The translations under genes were made by a program, and so were the position numbers. Shown here one piece after another: positions 25,301-37,725 of a stretch of 64,000 bases of DNA. The notes beneath the pieces were generated by a model. That model was not told where the DNA came from. It did not search any database and saw only the letters and a list, made by a program, of their open reading frames with translations. Position 1 is the stretch's first letter. Every line of letters begins with the position of its first letter. This stretch comes from Protonemura montana (Eukaryota; Arthropoda; Insecta; Plecoptera; Nemouridae). The stretch is from positions 5,364,570 through 5,428,569 of the forward strand of contig OX387602.1 in the NCBI GenBank assembly GCA_947568835.1, in the 5' to 3' direction.

Positions 25301-28300
25301 GCGACATGCGAACGAGTTTCTTTTTATAGCTACCGATTTTAGAAAGAATATTCCAATTTACTGGCTATCCACAAACATGGCACAGGTTTAAAGACACAGA
25401 TCTACGTTAGGAGTACGCAAGTATTTTACCAAAATGGTCGAGAAAAGCCGAGTCATGGGCTGGCGAAAGGGTGAGTATTCGTCTCACGTTCCCAGCATTA
25501 GCCAATAAAGACACCAATTTTTGATAATTTCATGATAACCTCGAAAGACACGGATAGAATACGTTCAAAAAGCACCAGCAGTTACCTACGCGCCCACGAT
25601 GTCAAAGCCCCCTAGCATTTCCACTGGCCAGGATAATATTTCCAAAAAGACACCTCCACAACAATCGCTCAACCCGCAGCTACCAAGCACAACCCACCGA
25701 CCAACGCATCTACACAACCACGAACAATAACTAGAATCAGTATAATGATAATTAACCAGTTAAGTTTCAGTTGAATCTTCTTCTCGTCAGCGTTCTTGGG
25801 CAGAAACGACGACCCGACACAGCCCATTCCATAAAACACATCCTACATCACTCGATCAACAAACCGAAATAAAAACAACAGAGCGTTGGCGGTGATACAT
25901 GGAAAGAGTCTGGACGTTCGGAAGGAAACGATAGCCCGCACTTCCTGCGAACACGCGATAAGAAACGACGCGATGGCAACCCTCGGACCTTCAGGCCACA
26001 ACATCGCACTCCCGACACCTCTCACAGGCACGCGGCCCATGCAGTGATAAAGCACGCCAGTTTATAGCATTGACCAATAGCATCCGCCGTTTGACGCGAT
26101 TTATAATTGGCTAACTACATCAATTAGTCAGCGCATTATTTTGAAATCGCAAGTGGATCTGGCACTGTCGCTTGTGATGTGTCTGGTATCGACTGGTATT
26201 GCGCTGAGAACCGACTGATCGCAATATTTGTTCAGTGTATGTATGGGGAGGCTGTTGTTGGTTGGGGACGATTTATGGCTCGGTAGAGCAATAGTCAAAA
26301 CTTTTCAAATCGACAATTTATAGCCGCTGTGTTTTTAGTAGCTCTAGCACGAAAAGGGGAACAAATCCATTGGTAAGTATCTGGAACAATATCTCAGTTT
26401 ATTTTGTATTTGTAAAATCGGTTAAGTCTAACTTGAACATTTGCATTTTGGGGTGGACAATGGACAAGATATCTAATTGATACACATGGGTTGTCTTGAA
26501 CACGCCCTATTTGTAACTGAAGATATATCGAAATAAACCACGTGCTATTGTAAACCCATTCAATGTTGACATTAGTTTGAAATTGAGAGCGATAAACACT
26601 CGAGAGCAGCGTAGGTGGGAACAACAGCCACTTAAAGAAGCAGCAAACAGCACACAAGAAACGGTATGCTTTCGAAACAAACCAGTCAAATCGATCGGTT
26701 CCTTTTCATCTAGCGCCCAAATCCTGTGATGCCTTATAAAGGTAAGTACCCAAAAGCAGACCCGAGAAGCTCGAATCTCTCGTTGGGCATCGATTCCCGC
26801 GAGTCCAAATAAATACCTTGCGACCAGCCACGGCGGCGACGATGCCTCCAGCACCGGCATCTCAAGACTCCTTGCGCTAAGATTACTGGTCAGCCGCAGC
26901 CGACACTCAATATGGATGACGAGGAAAATGATCGCTGCTATTCAGTACCCTGACCAGCACGAGCAGTGACACCCAACACACTCATCTGCACGCCTTCGCG
27001 AAGTGACTACGAACGGTCACAAAAGTAAAACACGGGTCAACACTGAATTGAGGCCGCCGGCTTCTTCGAGTTTGTATTTGTCGCAATTATTGTCATTGTA
27101 GTTGTACGAAAAACCAGAACAAACTTCCATAAACATGTAAAACAACATTCGTAATCGTGTTACAAAGTACAAAGGTATGTGTGAGAGCCTCGGCCGCTGT
27201 CGCACGGGTTGTGACACTTAAAAAGGCGAGTGCTCCTCTACGACGACGTATCCACTCGTAAGTCCGATCTCAGCTGAGAAGCTAATCTGCCCAGCCGGGA
27301 GCCAGTCAACTTGAAGCAGCAGCAGCAGCAGCAAGCGATATGACTGGGAGGCGAGATGCTATTGTATAACGATATCGAAAGCGACTGCGGTGTGGTTTAA
27401 AGCAAAGCTACGGCTGTTGTCAAGTGAACTGACCCAGACTGGCTGCATTATCATTGGCGAGTTGCGAATCAAATCCCCGCTGCTCGCGGTTCAGATGGTG
27501 AAAGGCAGAGGCCAACTGGTTGGTTGCACTAGGGATCGGCCTCCAAGAAAGGATAAGCCAGATACTATTTTAGACTGAGAGATCAATAATATCAATCTTA
27601 GATTAGTTATACTGAATGATTTTGAATGTTTGTGTCCCTAGGCAGAACAAATCGAGAATTGAACTTGAGCCATGGTGGGGCAGGCTTGTTGCGTGATAAC
27701 ACAGTTGAGGACTGTGCAGAAATCGATTTTCTAGAAAATGTTGTGGAGATGGCCGTTTTTCAACAGATTTTTTGAACTGGGCAGGAGGAGTTTGACAGAT
27801 TTTACCAACAGACCTTTAAAACGAAAACGTATGGCATTTTATCCCTCGATATTATTGAAATGGACCTTGAAGGTCGATGGATTAACAACAAACTGGACTA
27901 ATTGATTTACCATATTAGGAGACTAAATTTGTAATTTATAACAAGAAGCATTGACCAACTTAGCACTCACTTGTTTTTATGACACAATTAGCACTCTATT
28001 CCATAGTTTGTACCTGGGCACAGAACAAATGGCTGGTCAACTTTCCGTGCACCTTGTCCCAGTGCACATGGGAACAAAGAACGAGGAAGATGCTAGGTAA
28101 ATGTTTCATTTCCAGAATTGTACATAATGCTAACGTTTTAGGGGAAACATAAAGCCCTTTCTGAACAAAGAAGGTGGACACAAGAACTTGGCTTGTTTGC
28201 AATACTTAAACCAATCCACATATAATTTAATGAAATGAGATTGATATCACTGAGGATCCTCGACCTTGAGTCGAAGATACGAGGGGGGAGGGTCAAGCCC

Positions 28301-29511
28301 CCCCCCCCCCCCCCCCCCCCCTCTACTGCTACCACCACCGCCAGTGCTTTTGTATTTGCCAAGACCACACAGCAACTTCATGGTAAGTCTCCTTTCCCAG
28401 GCTATCAATCCTGCCTGCCAAGCTGATACATTGGTAAACTTGATCATGCATGTTTCCATCACTACTCACTTGCATGATTGGCACAACTTTTAGTCCACAC
28501 AGATGTTGCTCAGAAAGGACACTTGTGCAGAGAAATGAACAACAACTGCAGATTAAAATGCAACTACAGCAAGCAATCAGAATGCTTATTTGTAGAAACA
28601 GATTTGCATTATTCATTCTTACATTCAAGCTTTTGTCTTCAACATTCTCAGGCTAAGCTATATTAATTTTTGTATCCAAGTCACAGAACTAAACTCAACC
28701 CAATGTGTGGAACTCAATACCATTGTCAATGTTTTCAGAGGAGGCAAACTATAGATAACTGCAAGACTCCGATTGTCATGTTCATCATATTTTCGTAGAG
28801 TGTGTTCCAAAATGTGGCCAAATACCGCATTTCAAAACAACAAAGATAAGCACCAAAAAATGTCTTGTTGACGGATTCCCTCGCGACGGCTCACGTTTGC
28901 CCATGCCTTGTTTCACTGCCTGCTCAACTTCTTACAGATGTAATGAAAGTTATATTGTTTAGGTGTATGATTAACTCTTTAAACCTATCTAGCCCCTCTT
29001 TTTTGTACTGATAATCATAACCATGTGGATATTATATATATAGAACCTGATACTAGAGACACAAAATTCAATTTACTGCCATTAAACTTAGGGATTGGGT
29101 GCATCAGCTGTTTTCAACACATCCATTCTAGTCCCTTACTTGAGAACCAAGGAGAATTTTAAGGCAAAAAATCTAGCAGTGCATTGAATGCAAAACATGC
29201 TCATTTGGGCACAGCAACAATACTTACTCTGCATCCTTGGTCAAACTAATAATAAATGTGTGTAGCCACCAAGGTATGTGCTCTCAATAAATTAACAGGT
29301 CCTCTAATTCGTAGCACGAGATGAGTTCTCAATTAAATTACTTGTTGCTAAACCTTGGTATCTAATTATCAAGTCAAACTACGCACCATAGTGAAGGCCT
29401 GCGATTTGGGCTGTCATATGAGTCCATACGACGTCGCTTGACATCGCGACCATTGGAGTTGGATCGTGATCGGCTACGCGAATGATGCCTGCGTCGTGCA
29501 GAGCGCGGCAT
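11552..29511 (-). CDS. Doa: Doa/CLK LAMMER dual-specificity kinase, short RS-rich isoform, 493 aa
   Basis: Eleven coding exons: 29387-29511, 23672-23921, 17238-17316, 16098-16164, 15628-15741, 15462-15552, 13815-13985, 13203-13332, 12673-12817, 12124-12229 and 11552-11755. Their phases agree at every junction and they total 1,482 nt. Residues 1-125 are rich in Arg, Ser and His with an eight-glycine run, like CLK N-termini. [10 protein letters not shown] leads into the kinase domain: glycine loop GEGTFGKV (159-166), Lys181 in MALKII, catalytic HTDLKPEN with Asp278, DFG at 315-317, and the family signature EHLAMMER (376-383). The length matches metazoan CLKs. These kinases phosphorylate SR proteins in the nucleus and so control splicing. 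The acceptor of the second exon (after CATGTCCACAG) is inferred from phase and has a weak pyrimidine tract. The shared exon 17238-17316 uses a non-consensus GTTCGT donor. The kinase core is near certain; the first two exons are likely. Confidence 0.92.
14290..15365. repeat. Intronic tandem repeat array, unit about 215-300 bp
   Basis: Within the Doa intron 13986-15461 a segment starting GYAAYGGAGACC recurs at 14295, 14593, 14840, 15054 (truncated), 15107 and 15322. Most copies continue with a version of AACTGGTACTATGAAAG and a shared tail. The copies at 14840-15053 and 15107-15321 are near-identical and 214-215 bp long; the outer copies are more diverged and longer. The array makes a 149-codon plus-strand ORF that is not a gene. 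Confidence 0.85.
16051..16071. repeat. Homopolymer run of 21 G
   Basis: An uninterrupted plus-strand G run in a Doa intron, 27-47 nt downstream of the 5' splice site of exon 16098-16164. The kinase pre-mRNA therefore carries poly(C) here. Confidence 0.95.
16165..17237 (-). other. Doa intron
   Basis: Intron between exons 17238-17316 and 16098-16164. A cryptic acceptor (TTTCTCTTTCAG) near 17105 precedes a short open stretch of about 30 codons that ends in a stop and has no matching donor. No recognised element otherwise. Confidence 0.6.
19375..23671. promoter_or_regulatory. CpG-rich region upstream of the long Doa exon, likely alternative promoters
   Basis: This stretch is markedly richer in G+C and CpG than the surrounding introns, mainly at 19,450-20,200 and 21,200-23,230. 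It separates the two alternative N-terminal exons of the kinase. TATAAATA occurs at 19767-19774 and 21736-21743 in the plus sense, and TATTTATA on the minus strand at the same places. The first lies about 390 bp upstream of the minus-strand ATG at 19374 and would suit a promoter for the long isoform. Many overlapping ORFs on both strands reflect GC content rather than coding. The only one I would keep as a possible exon is listed separately. Confidence 0.4.
21894..22319 (-). CDS. Possible alternative first exon or small ORF, 141 codons (uncertain)
   Basis: A minus-strand ATG-initiated frame in the CpG-rich region, rich in Gln, Ala, Leu and Pro ([13 protein letters not shown]) with an acidic patch ([11 protein letters not shown]). 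No known domain. It lies on the same strand as Doa, between the two confirmed N-terminal exons. Weak phase-0 donors (GAG|GTGATA and GAG|GTCAAT) inside it would splice in frame to 17238-17316. It could be a third Doa N-terminus, an unrelated small gene, or chance in GC-rich DNA. Overlapping frames on both strands reduce confidence. Confidence 0.25.
   Translation of the reverse strand: MEDHGWARADGGGGDYCQATIELLPPQPRLYCQQAGLQHQLLQQQVCDLSLGQPQQATLVSSAWWPVVEAPPAAASPWAWMPALCSEAADVPEPEVEVIEYDVTTTTTSRSEVNISTKRWRRRLRSALYATNDLSCRITDQ
23922..29386 (-). other. First coding intron of Doa, short isoform
   Basis: A 5.5-kb intron without a supported exon. It contains a C10 run at 24199-24208, a C24 run at 28298-28321, a short CAG tract near 27317-27332, and several plus-strand-C-rich or TATA-like words that I could not tie to a transcript. 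Confidence 0.55.
28298..28321. repeat. Homopolymer run of 24 C
   Basis: Plus-strand poly(C) preceded by a short G-rich segment (GAGGGGGGAGGG). It is transcribed as poly(G) in the minus-strand kinase pre-mRNA, where it could form a G-quadruplex. Confidence 0.95.
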
Positions 29512-31223
29512 CTGAAATAAATAAAATTAGTGAGGCAGGCAGGAACGAGAGAAATATCCTAGCTTATACCAATGGGTACTTTCGAGGAGAAAAATTAATG
29601 GTAAAAATATGTGAAGTAAATATTTTAGAACTGGCAATATTGTTGATGAATGAGAACCTGGCACTGATACAAATTTGAACAAAGTACTGCATTGTTAAGT
29701 TGTTAAAGCGTAGTGTAAGCCCGTATTCAACTGCAAAGCTGCTTCCGTGGTCAATTCGTGGCCGTTGCCTTGTACCTACCCATCAAGGTACCTGAGTAGT
29801 AGACCTACATAACCTGAGTTTGTTTACGAGTTTTACCCTCAAGGAAAAGAGCTGCTGTTCAAGTGCAACAATACACTAAAATCGTCCAATCTCCGTAGCA
29901 AAGAAAATATTCTTATGCTGAAAAGTATTTTTACTTTTCATTTGGAAAAACGAAGGAATGCGTTAGAATACCGCCATCTTGAAGACCCAGCGTCGCACCC
30001 GTGACGCTAATAGGGATCCACATTACAACATAAATAAGCAACATTTACACGATTGAATGATGGCCAGTGCTAATAAAATAGTCACTTACAATGTTGTTGT
30101 TGGTTTTGAAGGTGATTTTATCCCAAAAGAACTCGAAACTTTTAACAATACTGGACACAAAAGAACCTTTTGATCGCAGCAAGCCTACGAACATCAGTTG
30201 GACCTAAAAATCAATATGGCGGCCAATGTGTGGGAACAGTTCCTCTACTAGCCGGTAGTCCAATTCAAACTTCGGTGATCAATACTTCCAACAATCTTAA
30301 AATTACATAAAATCACTTATAAACAATTAAAACGGTAGAAAAATATGACGAAAATTTGGTTGGAATTTTTATATACGTTCGAAGATATGATTTGAACTAG
30401 TAATAAGTGGAACTACGCCAACGTCATTAAATTCTCAACAAACATATTATTTTTAGGCAACGAGATTGGCGGGAATGACTAGAATATGAAATACATTTGT
30501 GGTTAAAAATCGTATATTCAACGGTGATTACGATAACGAACTTCATACTTTCCATTTAAATTGTGATTTTTGCAACAAGATTTTGGAAATGGGTGTTCAA
30601 TTTCGGTGTCAAAAAATCTGACTCGGTGAACTTTCTTCCCCCGTATGGTCTAGCCCCTTCCATTGCCTGTTTCCTCCAAAAAGTGTGAAAAACTTGTCAA
30701 CAGTGCTCATCATAGGTCCTCATCGTCTTTGCATACGTTTATGAATCGAGTCATGAGCTCTAATTGACGTGACATTAAAAACACTTGATCCTAGAGTACC
30801 TATACCCAGCAGAACGTGACTCGACTGGCCGGCTCCAAGACCCACGGGGGTCGACGGCGCCTGCCCAGACTACCACACTCATAATCAATACTGTGTGTCC
30901 ATGAGCGACGGTGTTCCTTTCCGGCAAGGAGAGTGCCGTCGTGCCGTCGACACGGGCTCTGTAGCACTATGGCTTCCGCCGAGAGTCGACGTTGTGCCGT
31001 ATAGTAGGGTCACCCACTGGTTCTTCTGGACGTTATCCAGAGGTCCAGGCGTTTCTTTAATCACTGCATCCAATCATCAGAGATGCACAAAGCGTGCGTT
31101 TTTCGGTGACATCAATATCAATATCAAGAGATATTTTCAGGATCCGTATTTTAAGAAGAATCACGATAAAACTGACCTATAGTTTTTCTGTTCACAAATT
31201 TTTCATTTTTTATAACGCGCGCA
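29512..31223. promoter_or_regulatory. Head-to-head spacer between Doa and the PAQR4-like gene
   Basis: The Doa start codon begins immediately after an acceptor (TTTATTTCAG), so its leader is in an upstream exon. A strong minus-strand donor (AACATT|GTAAGTGAC) ends an exon at 30090. A YY1/Pho-like word, AATATGGCGGCC, lies at 30213-30224 near the expected transcription start. A second, AAGATGGCGG on the minus strand, lies at 29971-29980. The PAQR4-like gene starts at 31224 on the other strand, so the promoters diverge. Motif matches are by eye. Confidence 0.4.
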
Positions 31224-34200
31224 ATGTCCAGTATAGCGATCGCGTCACAGAAGCCGGGAATCGCGTTCAGTGTTTCTGCAACAGGACCAAATGAGGGCGT
31301 CAAGATTACGACTGAAAAAGTTCAAACACGTGTTGGCGATGGTTTGTCACCGTGCAGTGCCGTCGGAGAGTCGAAAGCGGGCGAAAATGGCACGGACGTG
31401 CCGAGTCGAGGTGCGGCCACGAAGGAAGACGACGAAACGAGCCCACTTTTGCATTTCCAGCAAATGCCACCTCATTTACAGTTCAATCCGTACATTTTCA
31501 CCGGTTACCGGCCGCTGCTCAACTTCTGGGGCTGCATTCACAGTCTTTTCTACATACATAACGAAACAATAAACATCTTGACACATGGTAAGTCCAGTAT
31601 CTTGCGGTTTTTCTTGCCTATTTTGTCTGCTAATTAAATTAAAGATTTGAAAGCAGACTAATTAATTGAAAATGCGTTATCATGTTCTAACAATATGAAT
31701 TTCACGCGTGAGAACGAAAAGCCAGATCGGCAGTGCCCTCTCGGTATGTGTAAATGAAAGGATCGATTTTGTGACCGCGGACGGGCGCAATGCACTAAAT
31801 TTGGAAATGGTGCATACCCCTAAAAAAGATATGCTATTGTAATCGAAAATTCCAGCTACCCATACAATAGAGGGCTCGATTTTTGATGTATTGCCTCTCG
31901 GCAGCTAGCGTTGACACGGCATTAGATTGCGCAGCGTTCGATATTGTTCATAAAATATTAATTCTAGCAGGACAACACTCAACACTCGCACAGGTCAGTG
32001 GGTGGATTTGGGAATCATGTACGAAACATGAATTATGTAATGCTTCTGGCAGCTGCCGACGCCGGCAAGTCTGACGTTCAGAAAGTTCGAAGTTAAATAG
32101 AATCGGATCGACATGATATCGTTCATATTCATGGAAACAATTCTTTCGGGCGGCTCAATGGTATAGCACTCTACTCCTGATAGACAGCGCTGATAGATTT
32201 TAGTTTTGGCAAAAAAAAAAATAAGAATCGTGATGGTAGCGTGGAAAGAATTCCGAAATCTCTATAAATAATGATTTATTGGCATTGCACCCATCCCGTT
32301 TGGGGCGCAAAGAAACCTATATTGAGCTAGCTTGCAAGAGAAAGAAGAAACGTTTCGTATGTAGTGTTGGTCAAGATTATTGATTCAATCCGAAAATAAG
32401 TCAAGAAAGTTATGCATTATTATAAAAGAGTCGCTCTATCTATGTTATTTTAGACATCTACAATTTGCCTTCAAAAGTAAAAGCTACTTATTGATCGGCA
32501 TTTGAAATGATTTCGTGCCTTTGATAAATTGGCGCATGAAAGTGACGTATGATGATCGTTTCCCTTTCCCTTGAATCGATGTGATCCGATAATGATATCG
32601 CCGCATAGAAATTCGCTTGCCGGTGTGCGAAATCTCCAATGCGCAAATTGTCGGCGATTTTGAAGCGCCGTGTAGACCAAATCCCTTCGTAGGCGTTCAG
32701 TAATCCTTTCAGCATGAGTATAAGTGAATGCACTGGAAGCATTAGGTTTGGCTTCTTCAAATCAATATAACTGCATGCACATCCAGTTTAGCGGAAACCA
32801 ATTTACAGATTCTCAAGATCGAATCACTGGAATGTCTCTAGTGATTTTTTTACTGAATAAATTTCGCGAAAAGAGCACACTTTGAGCGCTTTTCCATGAC
32901 CACACAATAGAGCTCATTAGGGTTGAGAGCTACTCCAAGTCTAGTACGTGACTTAAGAGTTAAGACAGGAGGCTCAGAGAGGAAGAGACGATTGATTATC
33001 ACTTGACATCTTTGTGTGGCTGCATGGACCCGGTCGGCTGAAATATCGGAAAATCGAACGCCTATCCCGCCAACATTATGCTAAACATGCTTAACTTCTC
33101 TCACGCGAAGCCTCAATTCAAAAACGATTTTGTCGATATCTTCATTTGTAATCGTGATTACCTATAGATCCAATCGGCGGCAAAACAAAACCAGTGTGGA
33201 GTTCATTTGCAGGCAAGCGAGGACTTCCATTTCGTTCAACCGTTCAACCCTTGGTAATTTCCATCTTAAGTCATGCACGGTTCAAGGTTGAAAGGGCATA
33301 TCTGGTGGTGCAACAAATTAGTCTGTGATTTTGAATAAAAGTGCAAGTGTCAATTCAAGACAAACTAGAAAGAATTCTTCGACTGCCTGTTTCTTTTTTG
33401 GGTGTTTGACGCCCTAACATTTTCGAACAAGTGATATAGTGTCACTTGAAAGAGTTATTATGCAGGTTACATGTTTAAAACAAAATTCTATGTGTAGTAG
33501 TTTGGATTTTTTGCCCTCTTGCATCGCATTTTTGAACTAATGCCTATTATTGGAGCCAGGACACATTGATTGTGCGGTTGAAGCCGCTGAAACTCCATTA
33601 ACTAAAGAAACCCGCGGGACCTTGGCTTATTTTGCTTATAATCGTAATTACTTGCTGTTAAACTAATTGCACCTTAAAAGTTCCTTATGCTGTCTTACTA
33701 ATAAAGCACACTCTTTTGCAATGTTATTATCATTGCTCGGCGAAAAGGAGCAGGTGAATCAATTATTTTTTCTTTCTTCAGATCATTGTAACTATTCAAT
33801 AATGATTGCCTAAATTAATTATTCACTACACCTGATAACTCGACTTTGCTTTATGAATTTCGCTACACACAAGTCATCAAATATCAATATCAAATATCAG
33901 GGAGCTCTACTTTATCGAATGGGCGCAGGCAGGCATGGGGGTTGATATCAGTGATGGGTGGGTGGGTGGGTGGGTGGTGGTGGGCGTGTTGTAGATACAT
34001 TTTTCTATCATTATTAAGCATTCCAGCATTAAGCATTACTAAGCATTCAGGTTTACCGATTAAACTTGATGTTTCAACTCTTATTGACGTCAGATGTCAA
34101 AGTTTAGTTTATTTATTTACACAACCATAGATAGTACAGTTTGAACCTATTCGCCATGAATGGAGAGAGGAGGAGCAACAATAATCATAATCAAAATAAA

Positions 34201-37200
34201 AATCATAATTTATTTAATTCCATAAAGAACACGTACAAGTCAAAAGTAAACTAAACAAATCTTAAAATAATCAACAGACCTCATTTACAGTGTACAAATA
34301 TTTTTCAATTATCTATCTTTATAATAGTCATTCGACTTTTTATTTCCATTGGTACCATGTTAAATGATTTTGCTCCTGCAAAATTGGGTCCTGTTTCGTA
34401 AATTCAAGTAAAACTTTGCAAGTCCTCAAGTGGTCTTTGGCTGTGGAATTATGCAGAAGGACCAAGGTTTACCATTCAAAACTGTGTGCTAATACCACGG
34501 ACTATGATAATGCCAACACCAGCGCTGTTTTCCGTGCCACTAGGTGTGCCAATTGTCTACATCCTGACCACGGTTCCTGGGCTGATGCCATGGAGTAAAC
34601 TCGACTCCTGGTTTCTGCCGTGGTGCCACATCGTAGGGGCCGTCGCCCCATGGGTGGGCAGTTTCACCTACCACCTATTCATGAATCTGGAGAGAGGAGA
34701 GGCCATCTACTACCGACTATTGCAGCTCGACATGCTTGGGATTTGGATAAGCCAAAGTTTTGGTACAGCAAAACTATTGATTTTGTTACACGTTTTTACT
34801 GTAAATGTGTGGTCTTTCAAAAATGGCATTCTTATGCCTCGCTTGTTACACTACTTTACGGCATCGTAACTGTGTCAGAAACCCATGGCCATTAAATGTT
34901 TCTGCATGCTTTTGTCTTCTACTTGTAATCTCATTATTTTTATGAACTGTTCAAAGTACAGCAACAGTGCTTTTGTTTGTTGTTGAAATCCTAGTATAAG
35001 GTTATCAGAAAAGTTATTTTCTACCCTCTTTCACTTTTCTTGGTCTTACCCCTTAAAATTATATTCCGTTCAAACGTGAGGCAGGGAATTAATGCTACAA
35101 AATTTCTAGGTGCACCTGTGGTTTAACAGCTTTTGTGATTGTTTTTTTTTGTTAAATTCAGCAACAGCTAGTTTAGAAGTATTTTCTCATTTATTGTGTC
35201 CTGATAAATCTGTGACAACAAATAAAAGGTAGCCCATTCAGCCAGGCAATTAAAATGGAAGTAAACATAACATATTCAATTTAAGCGGTGATTCATTTAG
35301 CGATTTTTTTTCTCAGAGAAAATATTTTTTAGATTTTCCTGGCCTTTGGTGTTGTTTCTGTAGTAGGTGCTTGGCAATAGGCTGATCTGCTCTAGGACAG
35401 GGGACCAAGTGAGCCTGTTATAGCTGACCAGGAAAGATATATACAAGTATTTACCACCCAGGGCTGGATATGTCTGTAAAGGCTTCAAGTGGGTATGGCC
35501 ACGAGCGTTGACTGTCAGTTTGATGATTGTCTCCGAGTCTTGCTATGTGTGTATCGTCTGCTTGTGAGGCCCGCCGTTGCTAGTTATGTTATGTGCTGTG
35601 CAGGCGCCCTTCCAATGGTGGCAGCATCTGTGTACTGCCTCCCCTGGCCTTCCCGCTGGTTCATCTTAACCTCTTACTGCCTGCTCTCCATCTGGGGCCT
35701 CTACAAGGTAACGCAACACCTAACCATCTCACTCTCGGAATGGTCCTTATGTCTCACCTTTGTCATAGCTGCTCGCTCCGTTGTTTCGCTCGTGCACTCT
35801 TCGTTTGTGTCTTGTTACGATTTCAAGAATTGCTTCGCACGTTCACAATATTTTGTAATGTTAGTAGATTTTATTTTTCATGGATTTTCTCGTTTTTTTG
35901 CCAGAGTTTTTGTGGTCTGTACACTAATAATTTGCTTGGCAACACCTCATCAGAAGCCAGTATTTTTTGTTATTGGTATGTTGATTCCTTAATCTGCCAC
36001 TAGATAGCTGGCACTAAATTATCATTTTTTAGAAAATACACAATAATTCTACTTGTCAGGTTTCTTATTATATTAGTCCTTCTTAAACGTGAGTTGGACT
36101 TGCTAAATTGAAGCCACAGTTTTTGAAATTATTAATTTGGCATGATTAGGTATTTTACTTTCACCCACCTTCAAGTGTACCTAATGCATGAAAAATATTT
36201 GCTTACTAACCATGCAGGTAAACAGTCCACAACAGCTCTCTTATATTTGAAAAGCCTTCATTTACCTTTTAATTGTATTGACTAGACTTTTAAGTACTGT
36301 GTTTCTAATGCTATTTGAACCTTTTTGCAACTCACCTCCAGATTTAAATGATTTAAAATTTATTTCTCGTAGTACCAACTTGGCTAAATTATTTTTCTTT
36401 ATATCTCGTATCACTCATTTTAGTGTAGCTAAATTTATTTTAATGGCTTTAGTACCTAGCCAGCATCCAAAATTAAACTGTGGTACCTTTATTGTAGATA
36501 TTTAGGTATGGAAACACATAATAATACCAATAATTAGTTAGTTTGGAAGTGCATTTCGGTTGTGCTCTGTCTCAAAAAAACTTCCAAACATTGGCTCTGA
36601 AAACCTCCACGCAACCATAATTACCTAGATTATGATTAGCAAATAAAGTAATATGAAAATGATTAGCTAGATATGATACAATACCTGACTTCTCATGTTC
36701 CAGGCTTTGACAGCTTGGTCGCCATGGGAAAGAAGACTGTGCTTCGCTCTGCCATTCATCATGCGCTTTGTGCTTTGTGGTCTGCGATACGTTTCCATCG
36801 GTGGAGGAGACCCAGAAGCGTTCCTTGACGTCATTCTGCAGGTGAGACCGATAGCATTGCAATACTTTGTAAGAGATTTCACAAAATCTGCTCTGTGCCA
36901 ATTGTCCCTCATATAACTTCATGCATTCCATTCCACGAGTCTAGTAAATAACCATTCTGTTGTACGGAAAACCTGTACATTGTTTGCCAATGACCTTATT
37001 TAATGCAATTACATCTGGCCATGGGTCATGTTCGTACCATCGAATGAATAAAATATGTAATATACTTACTATACCACACTAATTACAAATTAGCAATAAA
37101 ATATTTTCCTGCTGCTAGTTAGGTACACTGATTTTCTTGCAGATTAATAATTATCTACAGGAAGTGGTGGTATTAGTGGATGTTTACCAATTTTTTTCTA

Positions 37201-37725
37201 CAAGACTACATTTTATTTTTAATATCTTACAACTGTTAAAAAGTAAAAGTAAAAGCTTGCTGCTAATAAATAGTAGACATTTCTTCCCAACTAGAAATTT
37301 GGTACATTTGGTACCAAATTTTGCCATTTTTTACAAGCAGATATTTCCATCATTACAGTTTTCAGGGAAAACTTGCCAGGATTGGTTACGTCGAGGGTAA
37401 TTGCTTACCAATTGGTTTTCAAATCGCTCATGCTGTAGGTCAGAAAAATGACATGACATCTCCATAATTTCTGTAATTGTCCTAGGACTGGGTGGCTGCG
37501 TTCGGTGGGGCCATCGGAGCAATGCACATCCCTGAGAAATGGTTTCCAGGGACAGTGGACATGTACCTGAACTCACACAACATCATGCACGTCCTGGTGG
37601 TGACAGCCGTCTACTTTATGCACCAAGCCACCGTCAAGGACTTGTTATGGATGGCCCGTGTCGAATGCCACGCTGGAGGGGTGCTCTCCCAAGGGGGACT
37701 CTCTCCCGTCCATATGGAACTCTGA
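31224..37725 (+). CDS. PAQR4: PAQR4-like seven-transmembrane receptor/hydrolase, 354 aa
   Basis: Five exons: 31224-31587, 34544-34762, 35604-35707, 36704-36841 and 37486-37725, joining in frame to 1,065 nt. After an acidic, low-complexity N-terminus of about 80 residues the PAQR core begins at MPPHLQFNPYIFTGYRP, followed by SLFYIHNETINILTH, as in PAQR4. The three candidate zinc-binding histidines are His165 (in FTYHLFMN) and His306 and His310 (in SHNIMHVL). Several hydrophobic helices lie between them. The family includes adiponectin and progestin receptors with ceramidase-like active sites; PAQR4 is reported as a Golgi protein linked to ceramide metabolism. The N-terminal extension is longer than in the vertebrate protein; Met81 is a possible alternative start. 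The gene is head to head with Doa. Identity as PAQR4 rather than PAQR3 rests on the GYRP and THG motifs and overall similarity. Confidence 0.93.
31588..34543 (+). other. First intron of the PAQR4-like gene
   Basis: A 3.0-kb AT-rich intron. It contains a GGGT tandem repeat at 33956-33984 and a tRNA-like fragment near 32153 that lacks a B box. The minus-strand ORF at 32488-32760 has no domain signal. Confidence 0.6.
33956..33984 (+). repeat. (GGGT)n tract, potential G-quadruplex
   Basis: Five GGGT units followed by GGTGGTGGG. It lies on the sense strand of PAQR4-like intron 1, so the motif is present in the pre-mRNA. Confidence 0.9.

Noticed and set aside
32150..32215. tRNA-like sequence (GGCTCAATGGTATAGCACTC)
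   Set aside because: Resembles an A box and D arm, but there is no B box or acceptor-stem pairing; at most a tRNA-derived fragment.
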